NCBI GenBank assembly: GCA_934477125.1
Contig: CAKSOL010000009.1
Location: forward strand, 69,893 to 133,892
Length of the DNA: 64,000 nucleotides
Source: an uncultured Eubacteriales bacterium
Lineage (GTDB): Bacteria > Bacillota > Clostridia > Oscillospirales > Acutalibacteraceae
Reading direction: 5' to 3'
The first letter of the stretch is position 1. Every line of letters starts with the position of its first letter. Under the pieces are notes generated by a model. That model ran no database searches, was not told where the DNA came from, and worked only from the letters and a program-made list of their open reading frames with translations. Positions 24,224-33,890 of the stretch are shown one piece after another. Position numbers and translations under genes: made by a program.

Positions 24224-25783
24224 TCAGCCCTCCCAAAGCTCGATAATCTCGTATTCGCCGTAGCTTTCCGGCTCGGCGGGTATAAGTCTTGCCTTGCGCT
24301 GATAATAAAATCCGACAGACTGTATTGAAATAAGCGGCATCATAGCCACAACTGCGACTATTCCGAATGCATCGCTCAAAACGTCCCCTCCGAGGGCTAT
24401 GCTTGCTCCCATCATAAACTGGAGCATAAAGGTCGCCGTCATAGGTCCGGAGGCAACGCCGCCGGAGTCAAAGGCTATCGCCGTGTAAATATCCGGAACA
24501 AAAAACGAAAGTATCAGCGATACCGCATAGCCCGGAACAAGGAACCAAAGTATGGATATACCTGTAATAACACGCAGCATAGCAATCATCATCGCGACCG
24601 CTATTGCAACCGAAAGGCTGAGTTTAATGGTTTTTCCCGGTATTGTTCCCGCGCTGACGTCCTCAACCTGCTTTTCAAGCACCTGCACCGCAGGCTCGGC
24701 GGATATTATAAACCAGCCGAGTATTCCGGAAATGGGAATAAGAAAATACTTGAACGCGCCGTTTGTCAGCGCCGAGCCGAGCTGAGCGCCAAGGGATGAA
24801 AAGCCGACGTTCACCCCGGTTAAAAACAAAACCAAGCCTATATATGTATAAACAATTCCGACTAAAATCTTCGCAAAGCTTCTTCTGCTCATACGGAAAA
24901 CAAATATCTGAAATACGATGAAAATAACAACAATAAGCATTATAGCTATTGCCATTTCCCTCATATAAACCGGCAAAGCCGAGATAAAAGCCCTGCCGAT
25001 AAGCGCTGTGTTTTCATATGAGGCATAGCTTATTTCTGCTGTTCCGCTGCTGTTTTTATAGAAAAAACCGAGCAGCAGAACAGAAAGTATCGGTCCTATT
25101 GAGCAAAGGGAGACAAGACCGAAACTATCCGCTTCGGCGCGGTCGTCGCTTCGGACGTTTGAAACACCGACGCCGAGCGCCAGTATAAACGGAACGGTCA
25201 TCGGACCGGTTGTAACTCCGCCGGAATCGAAAGCAATGCTCAGGAATTTTTTATCCGTAAACACAGCAAGTGCAAAAACCGCAGCATAGCAGCCTATAAG
25301 CACCCAGCGCAGATTTATTCCGTAGAGTATTCGCAGCATACATACCGCCATAAAAAGACCTACACCGGCGCCGACGACTATAAGAAGAACCGTGCTGTTA
25401 ATATGAGGCACCGTTTCCGCCAGAACCTGAAGGTCCGGCTCCGCTATGGTTATGGCAAATCCGAGAATAAAGGACACGCCTATTATAAGCGGCAGATTTT
25501 TCGTTTTGGTAAGAGCGGTTCCAATTTTGTTTCCGATAGGAGTCATAGATTGCTCCGCACCGAGCGAAAACACTCCCATTCCGACAATTATCATAACAGC
25601 GCCTATTAAAAACGCCAGCAGCAGATTAGGCTGCATCGGAACGGCGAAAAGGCACAGCAGCGACACTATAATTATTATAGGAAGTACCGAAACCGCCGAT
25701 TCGCGTATTTTTTCCGCAAGAGCCGTCTTTGTTTTCTCAAAACCCCGTTTATTTTTTCTGTTTAAGCTGCTGAGTATTCTCAT
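24224..25783 (-). CDS. DUF1538 membrane protein with internal duplication
   Basis: A 519-residue integral membrane protein of about 12-14 helices. Two similar halves each carry the family motif: DSGGVTTGPMTVPFILALG (near residue 190) and DSGGVASGPMTATFMLQFM (near residue 440). Each half also has an acidic NEPAVQ-like motif (AEPDLQVLAET and AEPAVQVLEK). Such repeats suggest an inverted-repeat transporter. Substrate unknown. Encoded between an ATPase gene and a PII-like gene. Confidence 0.88.
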   Translation of the reverse strand: MRILSSLNRKNKRGFEKTKTALAEKIRESAVSVLPIIIIVSLLCLFAVPMQPNLLLAFLIGAVMIIVGMGVFSLGAEQSMTPIGNKIGTALTKTKNLPLIIGVSFILGFAITIAEPDLQVLAETVPHINSTVLLIVVGAGVGLFMAVCMLRILYGINLRWVLIGCYAAVFALAVFTDKKFLSIAFDSGGVTTGPMTVPFILALGVGVSNVRSDDRAEADSFGLVSLCSIGPILSVLLLGFFYKNSSGTAEISYASYENTALIGRAFISALPVYMREMAIAIMLIVVIFIVFQIFVFRMSRRSFAKILVGIVYTYIGLVLFLTGVNVGFSSLGAQLGSALTNGAFKYFLIPISGILGWFIISAEPAVQVLEKQVEDVSAGTIPGKTIKLSLSVAIAVAMMIAMLRVITGISILWFLVPGYAVSLILSFFVPDIYTAIAFDSGGVASGPMTATFMLQFMMGASIALGGDVLSDAFGIVAVVAMMPLISIQSVGFYYQRKARLIPAEPESYGEYEIIELWEG

Positions 25784-25800
25784 TTTTCGCCGCCCTTATT

Positions 25801-28167
25801 TTAATTTCTTTCAAGTGATTTGCAGTCCGCTCCGAGAGAGGCCGCAATATTATAAACCGCACCGTGGCAGGTGAAGAACAAAAGCTGTTTATCCTCCGAA
25901 TAGTTCTTTAAAAATTTCAGCGCGCGCTCTGTTCTTGCGTCGTCGCACTGAGAAAGCGAATCATCAAGAAAAAGCGGCAGCGGCTCATCCGCCGATATAA
26001 GCTTTGCAGCGGCAAGTCGCATACTGAGGTATGCCTGGTCAACCGTTCCGCTGCTGAGATAATCCGTGCTGCGGGTAATGATTTCATTATCCTGCTCCGC
26101 CTCCATTTCAAGCGAACGCGAGATGCTGACAGCCTTATATTTTCCCCCGGTTATTCCGGAAAAGATTTCTGCCGTTTCCTTTTCGAGAGCAGCCCCGTAG
26201 CCCCGGCGAAGCTCTGAAACGCTTTCATCGAGAACCTCTAAGCTTAGCTGCGCCGCGCAATAATACTCCTCCTGTTCCTCAAGAGTCTTTTCGAGAGAAT
26301 GAATTTTTTTGGAGATATATTCCGGATCGTCCGCCGTTTCAAGTATCCGCTTCAGCTCCGCGGCGGCGTCCCTCTGTTCGCCGTTCAGCTCAATAATCAG
26401 CTTTCTTAATTTTGACAGCTGCTCCTTTACATCGGATATTTCATTATCCGCCAAAGGCTCGCCGTTTGCCGACAGCTTTTCGAGCCGTTGCCGCGCCTCA
26501 TCATAAGATATATTATTAAGCGCCTTTGCAAGCGAATTAAGAACCGCTTTCTGACCGTCAACCCGACGCGCATTTTCGGACAGAATATCCCGCGCGGAAG
26601 AAATTTCGGTAAGGTCATGAGAACTGCAGAATTTCTCGCTGAGCGAAAACAGCTCCGCGGATTGCTCCGAAAATGCCTTATTCAGCTGCTCAAGCTCCTC
26701 CGTTTTAACAGAGAGATCCGCTTTTCTCTGTTCGAGTACCGCTTCATCGCTGCCCAAAGCGGCGGTTATTATATTAAGCTCGGTTACGCATCGATTTGCT
26801 TTATTAAGCAGCTCGGCGCGTTCGGTTTCCTTTTCAGCCTTTTCGGAGCGGGCGGCTGCGAGAGCCTCTGCCGCCGCAGCTGCCGCTGCACGGTCAGCCG
26901 GACGGAGTATAAATGCAAGCACAGCAAAAAGCACACCGGCTAAAGCCGCTGCTGTCGCCGGAACAGTAAGCTTAAATACAAAAAGCAGTATCGCTGCCGC
27001 CAAGACAGCCGCCGAAATGCCGAGCAGCGCAGGATTAAAGGCTTTTTTTGCCCTTTGCGCCGATTCGACCCCGGAGCTTGCATTATCTATGGAAGCCTGA
27101 GCGCTGTCTATCTCGGAAAGCAATGAATCAGAGTCCTGCGAAAGCCTGTTAAGACGTTCTTTCAACTCTGCCGCACGCTCGGTATTTTTCTGTCTGTCCT
27201 GGTTCCGGGAAAGCGATATTGTTTCCGACAGTCTTTTAGTCTCGTTTTGCTTATCAGCTCTGCGCTCAGCCGTTGCCGAGCATCTGCTGAGACAGAAATC
27301 AACTCTCCTGATAAAGCTTTCGTCGGCGCGTGTACCGTCGTTCAGGGTGATATCGCCGTACATTTTATCGAGCTGCGCCTTTGCCTCAAGGAAATTTTCA
27401 AGCTGGCGGGCATTCAGGCGGTCGTTTTCGCTGTCCGCTATTCTTTGCAGCCTTTCGCTTTGAGCCGAGGCAGACTTTATTTTTGCGGTATAGTCCTTTA
27501 TCCTCTCTGTCAGCTCGGTGCGGCGAATTGCCGCGCTGTCCGCAGCGGAAAGCTGTCTTTTAAGCTCCTCGAGCTCAATAATTCCCTTGTCGTATTTTCC
27601 GACGTGTCTTTGAGTTTTCAGCTCCGAAAGAGCAGCGGTAATTCGGTTTTTTATCAGTTGATATGAGGAATTTTCATTTCCGGTTGCCGCGAGATTTGAA
27701 AGGCGCGCGCCTATTTCGCCGGACGCCTCCTCGTCAAGTGAAAAAGCAGGCTTGCCTATAAACACGCTACGTTCAAAGGCAGAATCGGAAAGTGAGAAAA
27801 AGCGTTTGCCGATATCCGGGGAAACGGTTTCTCCGGAGCCGAGGTCAAGATCCCTCAGGATAACCCTGTCGGTCGAATCGGAGCCGCGGAATTCCCTTTC
27901 GAGACACCAGTGCTTTCCGCCATGCTCAAAATAAACTCTGCCGCCCATTTTTTCTCCGCTCCAGGGCTGATAACGCTTACGCGGATTTTTTTCAAGCTGG
28001 CGGGAGCCTGCGCGGCCGCTGCCGTAGAACATCATTTTCAAAAATGTCATAAGGGTGGTTTTACCGTTTTCATTTTCTCCGAAAATGCAGTTAAAGCCGT
28101 CGGAAAGCTCAAGCGTTTTATCCCGCAGTCCCCCGAACGCGCTTATATATATCTTAGTTATCTTCAC
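25801..28167 (-). CDS. SMC-like ATPase (YhaN / Rad50-SbcC type)
   Basis: A 788-residue protein with an N-terminal ABC head (VKITKIYISAFGG, Walker A FGENENGKTTLMTF), long coiled coils with an unusual central pair of helices (PALLGISAAVLAAAILLFVF, residues about 390-440, likely membrane or hydrophobic hinge). A C-terminal head follows with STDYLSSGTVDQAYLSMRLAAAKLI (signature) and PLFLDDSLSQCDDAR (Walker B). The GTG at 28167 follows GGAGG by 9 bases and overlaps the nuclease gene by 14 bp. It works with the SbcD-like nuclease in DNA end processing. YhaN proteins with a membrane hinge are known. Confidence 0.88.
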   Translation of the reverse strand: MKITKIYISAFGGLRDKTLELSDGFNCIFGENENGKTTLMTFLKMMFYGSGRAGSRQLEKNPRKRYQPWSGEKMGGRVYFEHGGKHWCLEREFRGSDSTDRVILRDLDLGSGETVSPDIGKRFFSLSDSAFERSVFIGKPAFSLDEEASGEIGARLSNLAATGNENSSYQLIKNRITAALSELKTQRHVGKYDKGIIELEELKRQLSAADSAAIRRTELTERIKDYTAKIKSASAQSERLQRIADSENDRLNARQLENFLEAKAQLDKMYGDITLNDGTRADESFIRRVDFCLSRCSATAERRADKQNETKRLSETISLSRNQDRQKNTERAAELKERLNRLSQDSDSLLSEIDSAQASIDNASSGVESAQRAKKAFNPALLGISAAVLAAAILLFVFKLTVPATAAALAGVLFAVLAFILRPADRAAAAAAAEALAAARSEKAEKETERAELLNKANRCVTELNIITAALGSDEAVLEQRKADLSVKTEELEQLNKAFSEQSAELFSLSEKFCSSHDLTEISSARDILSENARRVDGQKAVLNSLAKALNNISYDEARQRLEKLSANGEPLADNEISDVKEQLSKLRKLIIELNGEQRDAAAELKRILETADDPEYISKKIHSLEKTLEEQEEYYCAAQLSLEVLDESVSELRRGYGAALEKETAEIFSGITGGKYKAVSISRSLEMEAEQDNEIITRSTDYLSSGTVDQAYLSMRLAAAKLISADEPLPLFLDDSLSQCDDARTERALKFLKNYSEDKQLLFFTCHGAVYNIAASLGADCKSLERN

Positions 28168-29275
28168 GGTAATTAACCTCCGAATTGAAAGCGCGCAGTC
28201 CGATATCAAGCGCCGCCATTATCCTGCGACGCCCGTCGGCGTCCGCCTCGGCTGCCCTTTCGAGCATTTTTCTCGTAAAAATCCCCATAAGGTCATTATT
28301 CTGCGCTATCGCGGATAAATCGGCGCGGACGGTCGTTTTATCTCTTACCTTTGCAAAATACACCTCTCCGGAAAGTCTTTCCGAAAGCTCGGCGGTATTA
28401 ACCGAAAAGTCCTCCGGCAGCGCGCCGGTCAGTATTATCTTATAAAGATTATTGCGGTATTCTTCTCCGAAGCGTTCTTTAAGCGCACCGCTTACCGCCG
28501 GCAGCAGCTGCGCCTGGGTTTCGCAGTCGGAAACATCGACTTTAACAGTTTCAATTCTTCTTTTGCATACCGGGACAAATTCAAGCGAGCAGCCCTGCTC
28601 ATTCAGCGTTCCTATATAAACTCCCTTTTCCCCTGTTTCGTCAAAGCCCTGACCCTCAGGGCAGCCGGGATAGGCAAAAACGGTTTTCCCAGATTTTAAA
28701 GCGCCGCTTGCCGCGTGAATATGACCGAGAGCGAGATAATCCATACCGCATTTTTCGATAAAGCCTGAGGTTATCGGATTATAATTTTGCGAACCGTTCA
28801 AATCGCCGTGAAGCAGGAGCAGATTATATTTTTCCGGCGCGGGCGGCAGAGGAAAACGTTCCTCTCCGGCAAGATACGGACCTGTAAAGGAGCGACCGAA
28901 TATCCTGACCGGAAGTCCCGGAATTTCGACCGAGCAATCCTCCTCGCCCAAAACGCAGAGGTTATCCGGAGCATTCCGCCTGAACGGAGAGTCGGCAGAA
29001 AGCGGGTCGTGGTTTCCCGCAACTGCCACAACCGGTACGGCGGAGGCTTTTATCGCTCCGAAAACCGCGTCCGCCAAGGCTTCCTCAACGCGGTTTGAAT
29101 CAAAAAGATCACCCGCAATAAGCACAAAGTCAACCCTTCTGTCAGCGGCAAGCTTCATAATTCTTTCAAATGTCATAAGCGTTTCCGCCCGTCTGCCGGT
29201 GGCTTTTTCTCCGAGAAAACCGGCGGCAGCTCCTATATGAACGTCGGCGCAGTGCAAAAAGGTAACGGTTTGCAT
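28154..29275 (-). CDS. SbcD/Mre11-like DNA exonuclease (YhaO type)
   Basis: A 373-residue calcineurin-like metallophosphoesterase. Metal motifs in order: TFLHCADVHIGA (D-x-H), VLIAGDLFDSNRV (G-D), AGNHDPL (G-N-H-D), LLLHGD and ALGHIH (G-H-x-H). These are the five Mre11 motifs. A C-terminal DUF4350-like/capping region follows. The ATG at 29275 is preferred over an earlier in-frame start. The gene overlaps the YhaN-like ATPase by 14 bp, so the two form a Mre11-Rad50-like complex. Confidence 0.88.
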   Translation of the reverse strand: MQTVTFLHCADVHIGAAAGFLGEKATGRRAETLMTFERIMKLAADRRVDFVLIAGDLFDSNRVEEALADAVFGAIKASAVPVVAVAGNHDPLSADSPFRRNAPDNLCVLGEEDCSVEIPGLPVRIFGRSFTGPYLAGEERFPLPPAPEKYNLLLLHGDLNGSQNYNPITSGFIEKCGMDYLALGHIHAASGALKSGKTVFAYPGCPEGQGFDETGEKGVYIGTLNEQGCSLEFVPVCKRRIETVKVDVSDCETQAQLLPAVSGALKERFGEEYRNNLYKIILTGALPEDFSVNTAELSERLSGEVYFAKVRDKTTVRADLSAIAQNNDLMGIFTRKMLERAAEADADGRRRIMAALDIGLRAFNSEVNYREDN

Positions 29276-29325
29276 AAAAAGGCTCTCTTTCCTCTCCGGG
29301 TCAGCACCCGATATTGTGATAAATA

Positions 29326-30858
29326 TTATTTTTCTGCGTTTATAAGCATATAGCGCAGCCACGCAAGATCCTCGGCGTTGACCTCGCCGCTGCCGTTTGT
29401 ATCGGCGGCAAATTCGGCACATTCCGCCGAGGCGGTACCGGCTATAATTTTCTTTGTACGCACAAGGTCGAGTATATCTATTTTTCCGTCCGCATTGGCG
29501 TCTCCGCAGCTTACAAACCGGGAAACAGCCGCTATCTTGCCCTTTTTAAGTGATATCGAAACCGCCTCGCGGCTGTCCTCTTCCTCAAAATGTCCGAAAA
29601 TACATTCATAGGAGGTGTTGCCGTCGCCGTGGTCTCTCTCCTTGTACAGCTTTAATACGAAATCATCGCCACGACCTCCGCCGTTGATTTCCAAGCAGCC
29701 GCTTTCGGAGTTATAATACTGCGAAAGCTTAGCGTCGCCCTTGGAAAGGTCAACATCGAAAATATCGGAAATTGCGGTATTAACATCGTCAAGTTCTGCC
29801 GAAATTGTATATGCATCGCTTTGATTATAGTAAAAACGGTTTTGACTGCGAAGGAAGTCTATAATCATATTGATATTCCACTTGTTTATTGTGCCGTTAA
29901 ACGCCAAACCGTAAAGGTGACGGAAATATGCGAAGCCTGTTGATAAATTCACTTTATCCTTTTCAGCAATGCTTGAATCAGCAAACATTGCCCAACCGCA
30001 GAATATCATTTCCAACTGCGAAATGGCAGAATTCTCATATATTTTTTCAATTACTATCGGGAAAATTCCATTATTAAATTTAATAGATCCGCTTTTATTT
30101 GCCGTCAGTTTTCCATCTTCGGTTTTATAAGGCGACGTTTCATTTCCGTAAACATCTGTTACAGTGATTTCCGTTTCCGTATTGTCGGAATATGTGACGC
30201 TTATAACAGCTCCGCTGCCATATACATCATCCGGCTGCTTTTTTAATTGTACATTGCTGACAGTAATTTCGTTGCCGTCGCTGTCGGTCTTGACATTATA
30301 GTTTACCGTGTAAACAGGCGCGCCGTCATATTGATAAACACGTATCGTTCTGCTGTCATCATATATTTTCAAATTAAATTCTATGGTGTCATTATTATCA
30401 TTTATATTTTTACAGTACAGCCTTCCGCAGGCATAATAATCATATTTCCCATCGTTATATTCGGAATCATAGTCGGTATAATAGTCGGCAGAATATACGA
30501 TGTATTTTTTGGCAGCATAGCTATCCGATGTTGAGCTTAACTCAATAACCGCGTTTTCAAAATCAGGCAGCTCATAAGGCAGATATTCGCTCTTTTTATC
30601 GGCAAGCGTAACATTCAGCTTATCATACGGACCGGGTTTTACTATTACAGTCAAGCCTATATAATAATTACCAATTATAAGATTAGCGCTATATTGACCT
30701 CCGCCTCGCCAATTCGGCATATCATAAGCATCTGCTGTTATTTCAACATTATAGTTATAACGGCATTCCGACGCATAATCACGCAGAGAAATCACTTTTT
30801 CCTCACCGGAGCTTTTATACTTAACCTTAACCTTTACCAGTTCTAATACATATTTCTG
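29326..30858 (-). pseudogene. C-terminal part of the LRR-dockerin protein, out of frame with its N-terminal part
   Basis: An open frame without a convincing start: it runs from a TAA at 30859-30861 through VLELVKVKVKYKSSGEEK and a long beta-rich region. It ends in a type I dockerin with two calcium-loop repeats (DANADGKIDILDLVRTKK and DTNGSGEVNAEDLAWLRY). The region upstream in the other frame (30843-32066) ends within the same 16 bp. A single indel near 30843-30858 would join both into one protein of about 915 residues. It could be a real mutation or a sequencing/assembly error. The nearest start in this frame is a GTG at 30795. Confidence 0.75.
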
Positions 30859-32066
30859 TTATTATCATAATCGTAATATCCGCCCATATGGTCGGTAACT
30901 TCAATATCGGTTATAACCTCCCAGCTTTCAAACGGATTTTCAACAACATTAACCGGTACTTCGCAGGTCAAACCGAAAGCCGAGACATAAAAGCTGTGAG
31001 AGCCTATGCCCCAGGTATTGTAATTCTGATCCGACTCCGCCTCAAGATAAATTCCGTATTTTTCCTGAAATTCATATACGCTGTCAAAGTATTCCGCAGA
31101 ACCGTCCGCAAAGGTTAAGTTAAGAGAAAGAATCGTCAGATAATATCTATCATTACTTTCAATATATGTATTTTTAACAGGATAAACATCCAGTCTTACT
31201 ATGCGGTTATTCATTTCCTTTACATTGTTGCCTTCCTCAAGCAGCGATGAATTTGAAGGAGTATAAATCGTGACACTGTAATTATCGAAAATATCGGTAC
31301 GGCTGACATTTTTTAATGCCGGTATATAAATACCTCTTAGGCTGTTACAGCATGAAAACGCTTCCTCGCCGATTTTTGTAACGCTGTCCGGGATACTGAC
31401 CCCTCTGAGCCCCCAACATTCCTTGAACGCCGATTTCCCGATTTCGGTAACGGAATCCGGAAGATTTACCTGCATTAAATTTCTTATTTCCAAAAAGGCA
31501 TAGTCTCCTATTTTTTCAGTTCCCTCAGGCACATCGTAAATCGCAGTTTTAGAACCCGCCGGATAAATAAGCAGGGTTTTGCCGTCCTTAGAAAATATCA
31601 CTCCGTTACTCGACATATAATTCTTGTTTTCGGGGTCTACGTTGTAAGACATTATGCCGCCGTTGGCAAATGCCCTTGAATCAATATCCGTTACGCTTGC
31701 GGGTATGACAATCTCGCCGTATTCGTTTATGTATCTGAAAGCATTTCGTGCAATTCTTGTAACCGGATAATACTGTTTTTGCTCAACTGAATTATTCCAA
31801 ACCGAAACCGAAATCTCGCTCGGAATTGCAACAACTATATGCGATTTATCTTCGCTTGCATCGTCCTCTTGCGAAAGCTGAGCATATCCCCCGGTGATTT
31901 CCGCCTCTGTTTTTTGAGTTGATTTGTTATAAAACAAATTATAGTTGACATTTAATTCATAATAATGCTTTGCATCTGTTTCCTCAGCGCATACCGGCAA
32001 TCCGGCAAAAGCCGTTATAAGGCAAAGTAAAATTATTCCTGCGCGCAAAAATACATTCTTTTTCAT
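30843..32066 (-). CDS. Secreted BspA-type leucine-rich-repeat protein (N-terminal part)
   Basis: A 407-residue product with a signal peptide (MKKNVFLRAGIILLCLITAF, cleavage probably after AFAGLPVCA). A series of BspA-like LRR_5 repeats follows (RNAFRYINEYGEIVIPAS, YAFLEIRNLMQVNLPDSVTEIGKSAF and DSVTKIGEEAFSCCNSL patterns, each split here by motif), and then a bacterial Ig-like segment ending at SWEVITDIEVTDHMGG. Such proteins bind host or polysaccharide surfaces. The stop codon lies in the middle of an Ig-like region that continues in another frame downstream, so this is likely a truncated part of a larger dockerin protein. Confidence 0.8.
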   Translation of the reverse strand: MKKNVFLRAGIILLCLITAFAGLPVCAEETDAKHYYELNVNYNLFYNKSTQKTEAEITGGYAQLSQEDDASEDKSHIVVAIPSEISVSVWNNSVEQKQYYPVTRIARNAFRYINEYGEIVIPASVTDIDSRAFANGGIMSYNVDPENKNYMSSNGVIFSKDGKTLLIYPAGSKTAIYDVPEGTEKIGDYAFLEIRNLMQVNLPDSVTEIGKSAFKECWGLRGVSIPDSVTKIGEEAFSCCNSLRGIYIPALKNVSRTDIFDNYSVTIYTPSNSSLLEEGNNVKEMNNRIVRLDVYPVKNTYIESNDRYYLTILSLNLTFADGSAEYFDSVYEFQEKYGIYLEAESDQNYNTWGIGSHSFYVSAFGLTCEVPVNVVENPFESWEVITDIEVTDHMGGYYDYDNNRNMY

Positions 32067-32146
32067 AAAAAAATCCTTTCCGCATTTTCTATCTATATAA
32101 ATATAACATAAATTGATAATATTGGCAAGTAAAAAGCACAAAATCA

Positions 32147-32175
32147 TTGCATTTTATGAATAAAACGGATATAAT
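32147..32175 (+). promoter_or_regulatory. Promoter of coaX
   Basis: TTGCAT (32147-32152), 17-base spacer, TATAAT (32170-32175), 30 bp before the coaX start codon. Confidence 0.75.
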
Positions 32176-32204
32176 GAACGCAGATAATATTAAGGAGGCT
32201 GCCT

Positions 32205-32969
32205 ATGCTTCTCGCAATCGATATAGGAAACACAAATATTACCGTCGGCGCGTTTGATGATTCGGTGCTTCAATTCACCGCACGCCTTTCAACCGACGAG
32301 CGTTTTACCGCCGACCAGTATGCTGTTCAGCTGAAAAGCATTATGGAGCTTTACGGTCAGGATATTTCCTGCGTTGAGGACTGTATTGTTTGCTCCGTTG
32401 CTCCGCAGGTAGGCTCCGCCGTCTGCACCGCCGTAACCCGGCTCTGCGATGTAACGCCGCTGCAAATCGGTCCGGGAATAAAAACCGGTCTTAATATCAA
32501 AATAGATAATCCGGCGCAGCTCGGAGCCGACCTTGTTGCGGGAGCGGTAGGCGCTATTTCGGAATACACCCTGCCCTGCATAGTTATCGATATGGGAACA
32601 GCCACCACACTCAGCGTTATAGATAAAAACGGCGTATTTTTAGGCGGCAGCATTGCCGCAGGCGTCCGCCTTACCCTTAAAGCTCTCTCGGATAACACGG
32701 CTCAACTTCCGGCAATAAGCATTGACGCTCCGCATTCGGTTATAGGCACAAACACGGTTGACAGTATGAGAGCAGGTCTTGTTTACGGCGCCGCCGCTAT
32801 GCTGGATGGACTTATCGACCGGATTGAGGACGAAATGGGCGAATGTGCAACGGTAGTCGCGACGGGCGGACTTTCAAAAAACATTATAGCCCATTGCCGC
32901 CGCCGCATTATTTACAACGAAAATCTTCTGCTGGACGGGCTGCGCGAAATATACGAAAAGAACTGCTGA
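32205..32969 (+). CDS. coaX: Type III pantothenate kinase
   Basis: CoaX phosphorylates pantothenate in the first step of CoA synthesis and is insensitive to CoA feedback. The 254-residue protein has the ASKHA P-loop LLAIDIGNTNITVGAFD, the substrate loop GADLVAGAVGAI, the catalytic IDMGTATTLSVID and FLGGSIAAGVRLTLKAL, and VVATGGLSKNI near the end. AAGGAGG precedes the ATG. An ECF S component follows on the same strand, which may bring in the vitamin. Confidence 0.95.
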   Translation: MLLAIDIGNTNITVGAFDDSVLQFTARLSTDERFTADQYAVQLKSIMELYGQDISCVEDCIVCSVAPQVGSAVCTAVTRLCDVTPLQIGPGIKTGLNIKIDNPAQLGADLVAGAVGAISEYTLPCIVIDMGTATTLSVIDKNGVFLGGSIAAGVRLTLKALSDNTAQLPAISIDAPHSVIGTNTVDSMRAGLVYGAAAMLDGLIDRIEDEMGECATVVATGGLSKNIIAHCRRRIIYNENLLLDGLREIYEKNC

Positions 32970-33075
32970 AAACTCAGTTATTTCCTGAGTCTAAATCAAT
33001 ATTTAACGGCAAATCCCGCTTTGCGGATTGCAAATATAATGAACTGTACCCGTACAGGGACAGTATCGGAGGTAA
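32970..33075 (+). promoter_or_regulatory. Structured leader before the ECF S component
   Basis: The 110 bp between coaX and the S-component gene hold three successive short inverted repeats: ACTCAG/CTGAGT near 32972-32992, CCCGC/GCGG near 33014-33026, and ACTGT-CCC/GGG-ACAGT near 33043-33064. No T run follows. This could be an RNA leader or riboswitch-like element, or chance. Confidence 0.3.
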
Positions 33076-33079
33076 TTTT

Positions 33080-33667
33080 ATGAAAACAGGTCAAAGTAAA
33101 TCCGCAACACCGGCGCTTCTCGGTATGTTTGCGGCAATAGTGGTTGTTTTACAGCTGCTGAGCTACACGGTTAAGATAGGAAATTTCAGCCTGTCGCTCG
33201 TTCTGATACCCATTGTATTGAGCGGAATTATGTTCGGTTCGGGGTTCGGAGCGATTATAGGCGGAGTTTTCGGATTGGTAACCTTTATTGCATCTGCCGC
33301 GGGAATGGATCAGGGAGGAAACATTCTGTTTGCCGCAAGTCCCTGGCTTACTGCGATTATTTGTCTCGTTAAGGGTTCTGCCGCCGGAGCTGCTGCCGGG
33401 CTTTTCAAGCCGCTCAGCGAAAAAAAGCCGACAGCCGCCGTTATTCTTGCGGCTATTGCCGTTCCGGTTGTCAACACTGGGCTTTTCATACTCGGTATGT
33501 CCGCCTTTTTCGGCGATATACTTACCGAATGGGCAGGCGGCGCTCCGATAGTATCGTATATAATAGTCGGTCTTACCGGAATAAATTTTCTTATCGAGCT
33601 TGTCATAAATATGATTATGTCGCCGGTAATTATGCGGCTCATACCCTCAATTAAGCGGCTTTTCTGA
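33080..33667 (+). CDS. ECF transporter substrate-binding S component (pantothenate transporter candidate)
   Basis: A 195-residue protein of about six helices with the S-component pattern: ALLGMFAAIVVVLQLL, FSLSLVLIPIVLSGIMFG, FGAIIGGVFGLVTFI and the PLSEKKPTAAVILAAI loop. S components capture a vitamin and pair with a shared energizing module encoded elsewhere. Its position right after coaX suggests pantothenate, as for PanT, but substrate cannot be read from sequence. Start at 33080 has CGGAGG 6 bases upstream. Confidence 0.82.
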   Translation: MKTGQSKSATPALLGMFAAIVVVLQLLSYTVKIGNFSLSLVLIPIVLSGIMFGSGFGAIIGGVFGLVTFIASAAGMDQGGNILFAASPWLTAIICLVKGSAAGAAAGLFKPLSEKKPTAAVILAAIAVPVVNTGLFILGMSAFFGDILTEWAGGAPIVSYIIVGLTGINFLIELVINMIMSPVIMRLIPSIKRLF

Positions 33668-33687
33668 TATTATTTGATACGAAATCA

Positions 33688-33721
33688 ACAAAAGACGACA
33701 AATGCCGTCTTTTGTTTTTTC
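33688..33721 (+). terminator. Terminator after the ECF S component
   Basis: CAAAAGACG/CGTCTTTTG stem with a T6 run on the plus strand. Confidence 0.88.
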
Positions 33722-33890
33722 ACTTTTCGCGCAAAATGTAATTTTTTAAAAAAATGCTTTATTTTTCCGCATAAGTTTGGTATAATAAATGAGATACTCG
33801 GAGTTATTATGCTTTGCTCCGGTGTAAACAGTCAAATTATGAGGACAGGCTCGCCTGCTCATAAAATTTATTAGGAGGTTGATTCTTACA

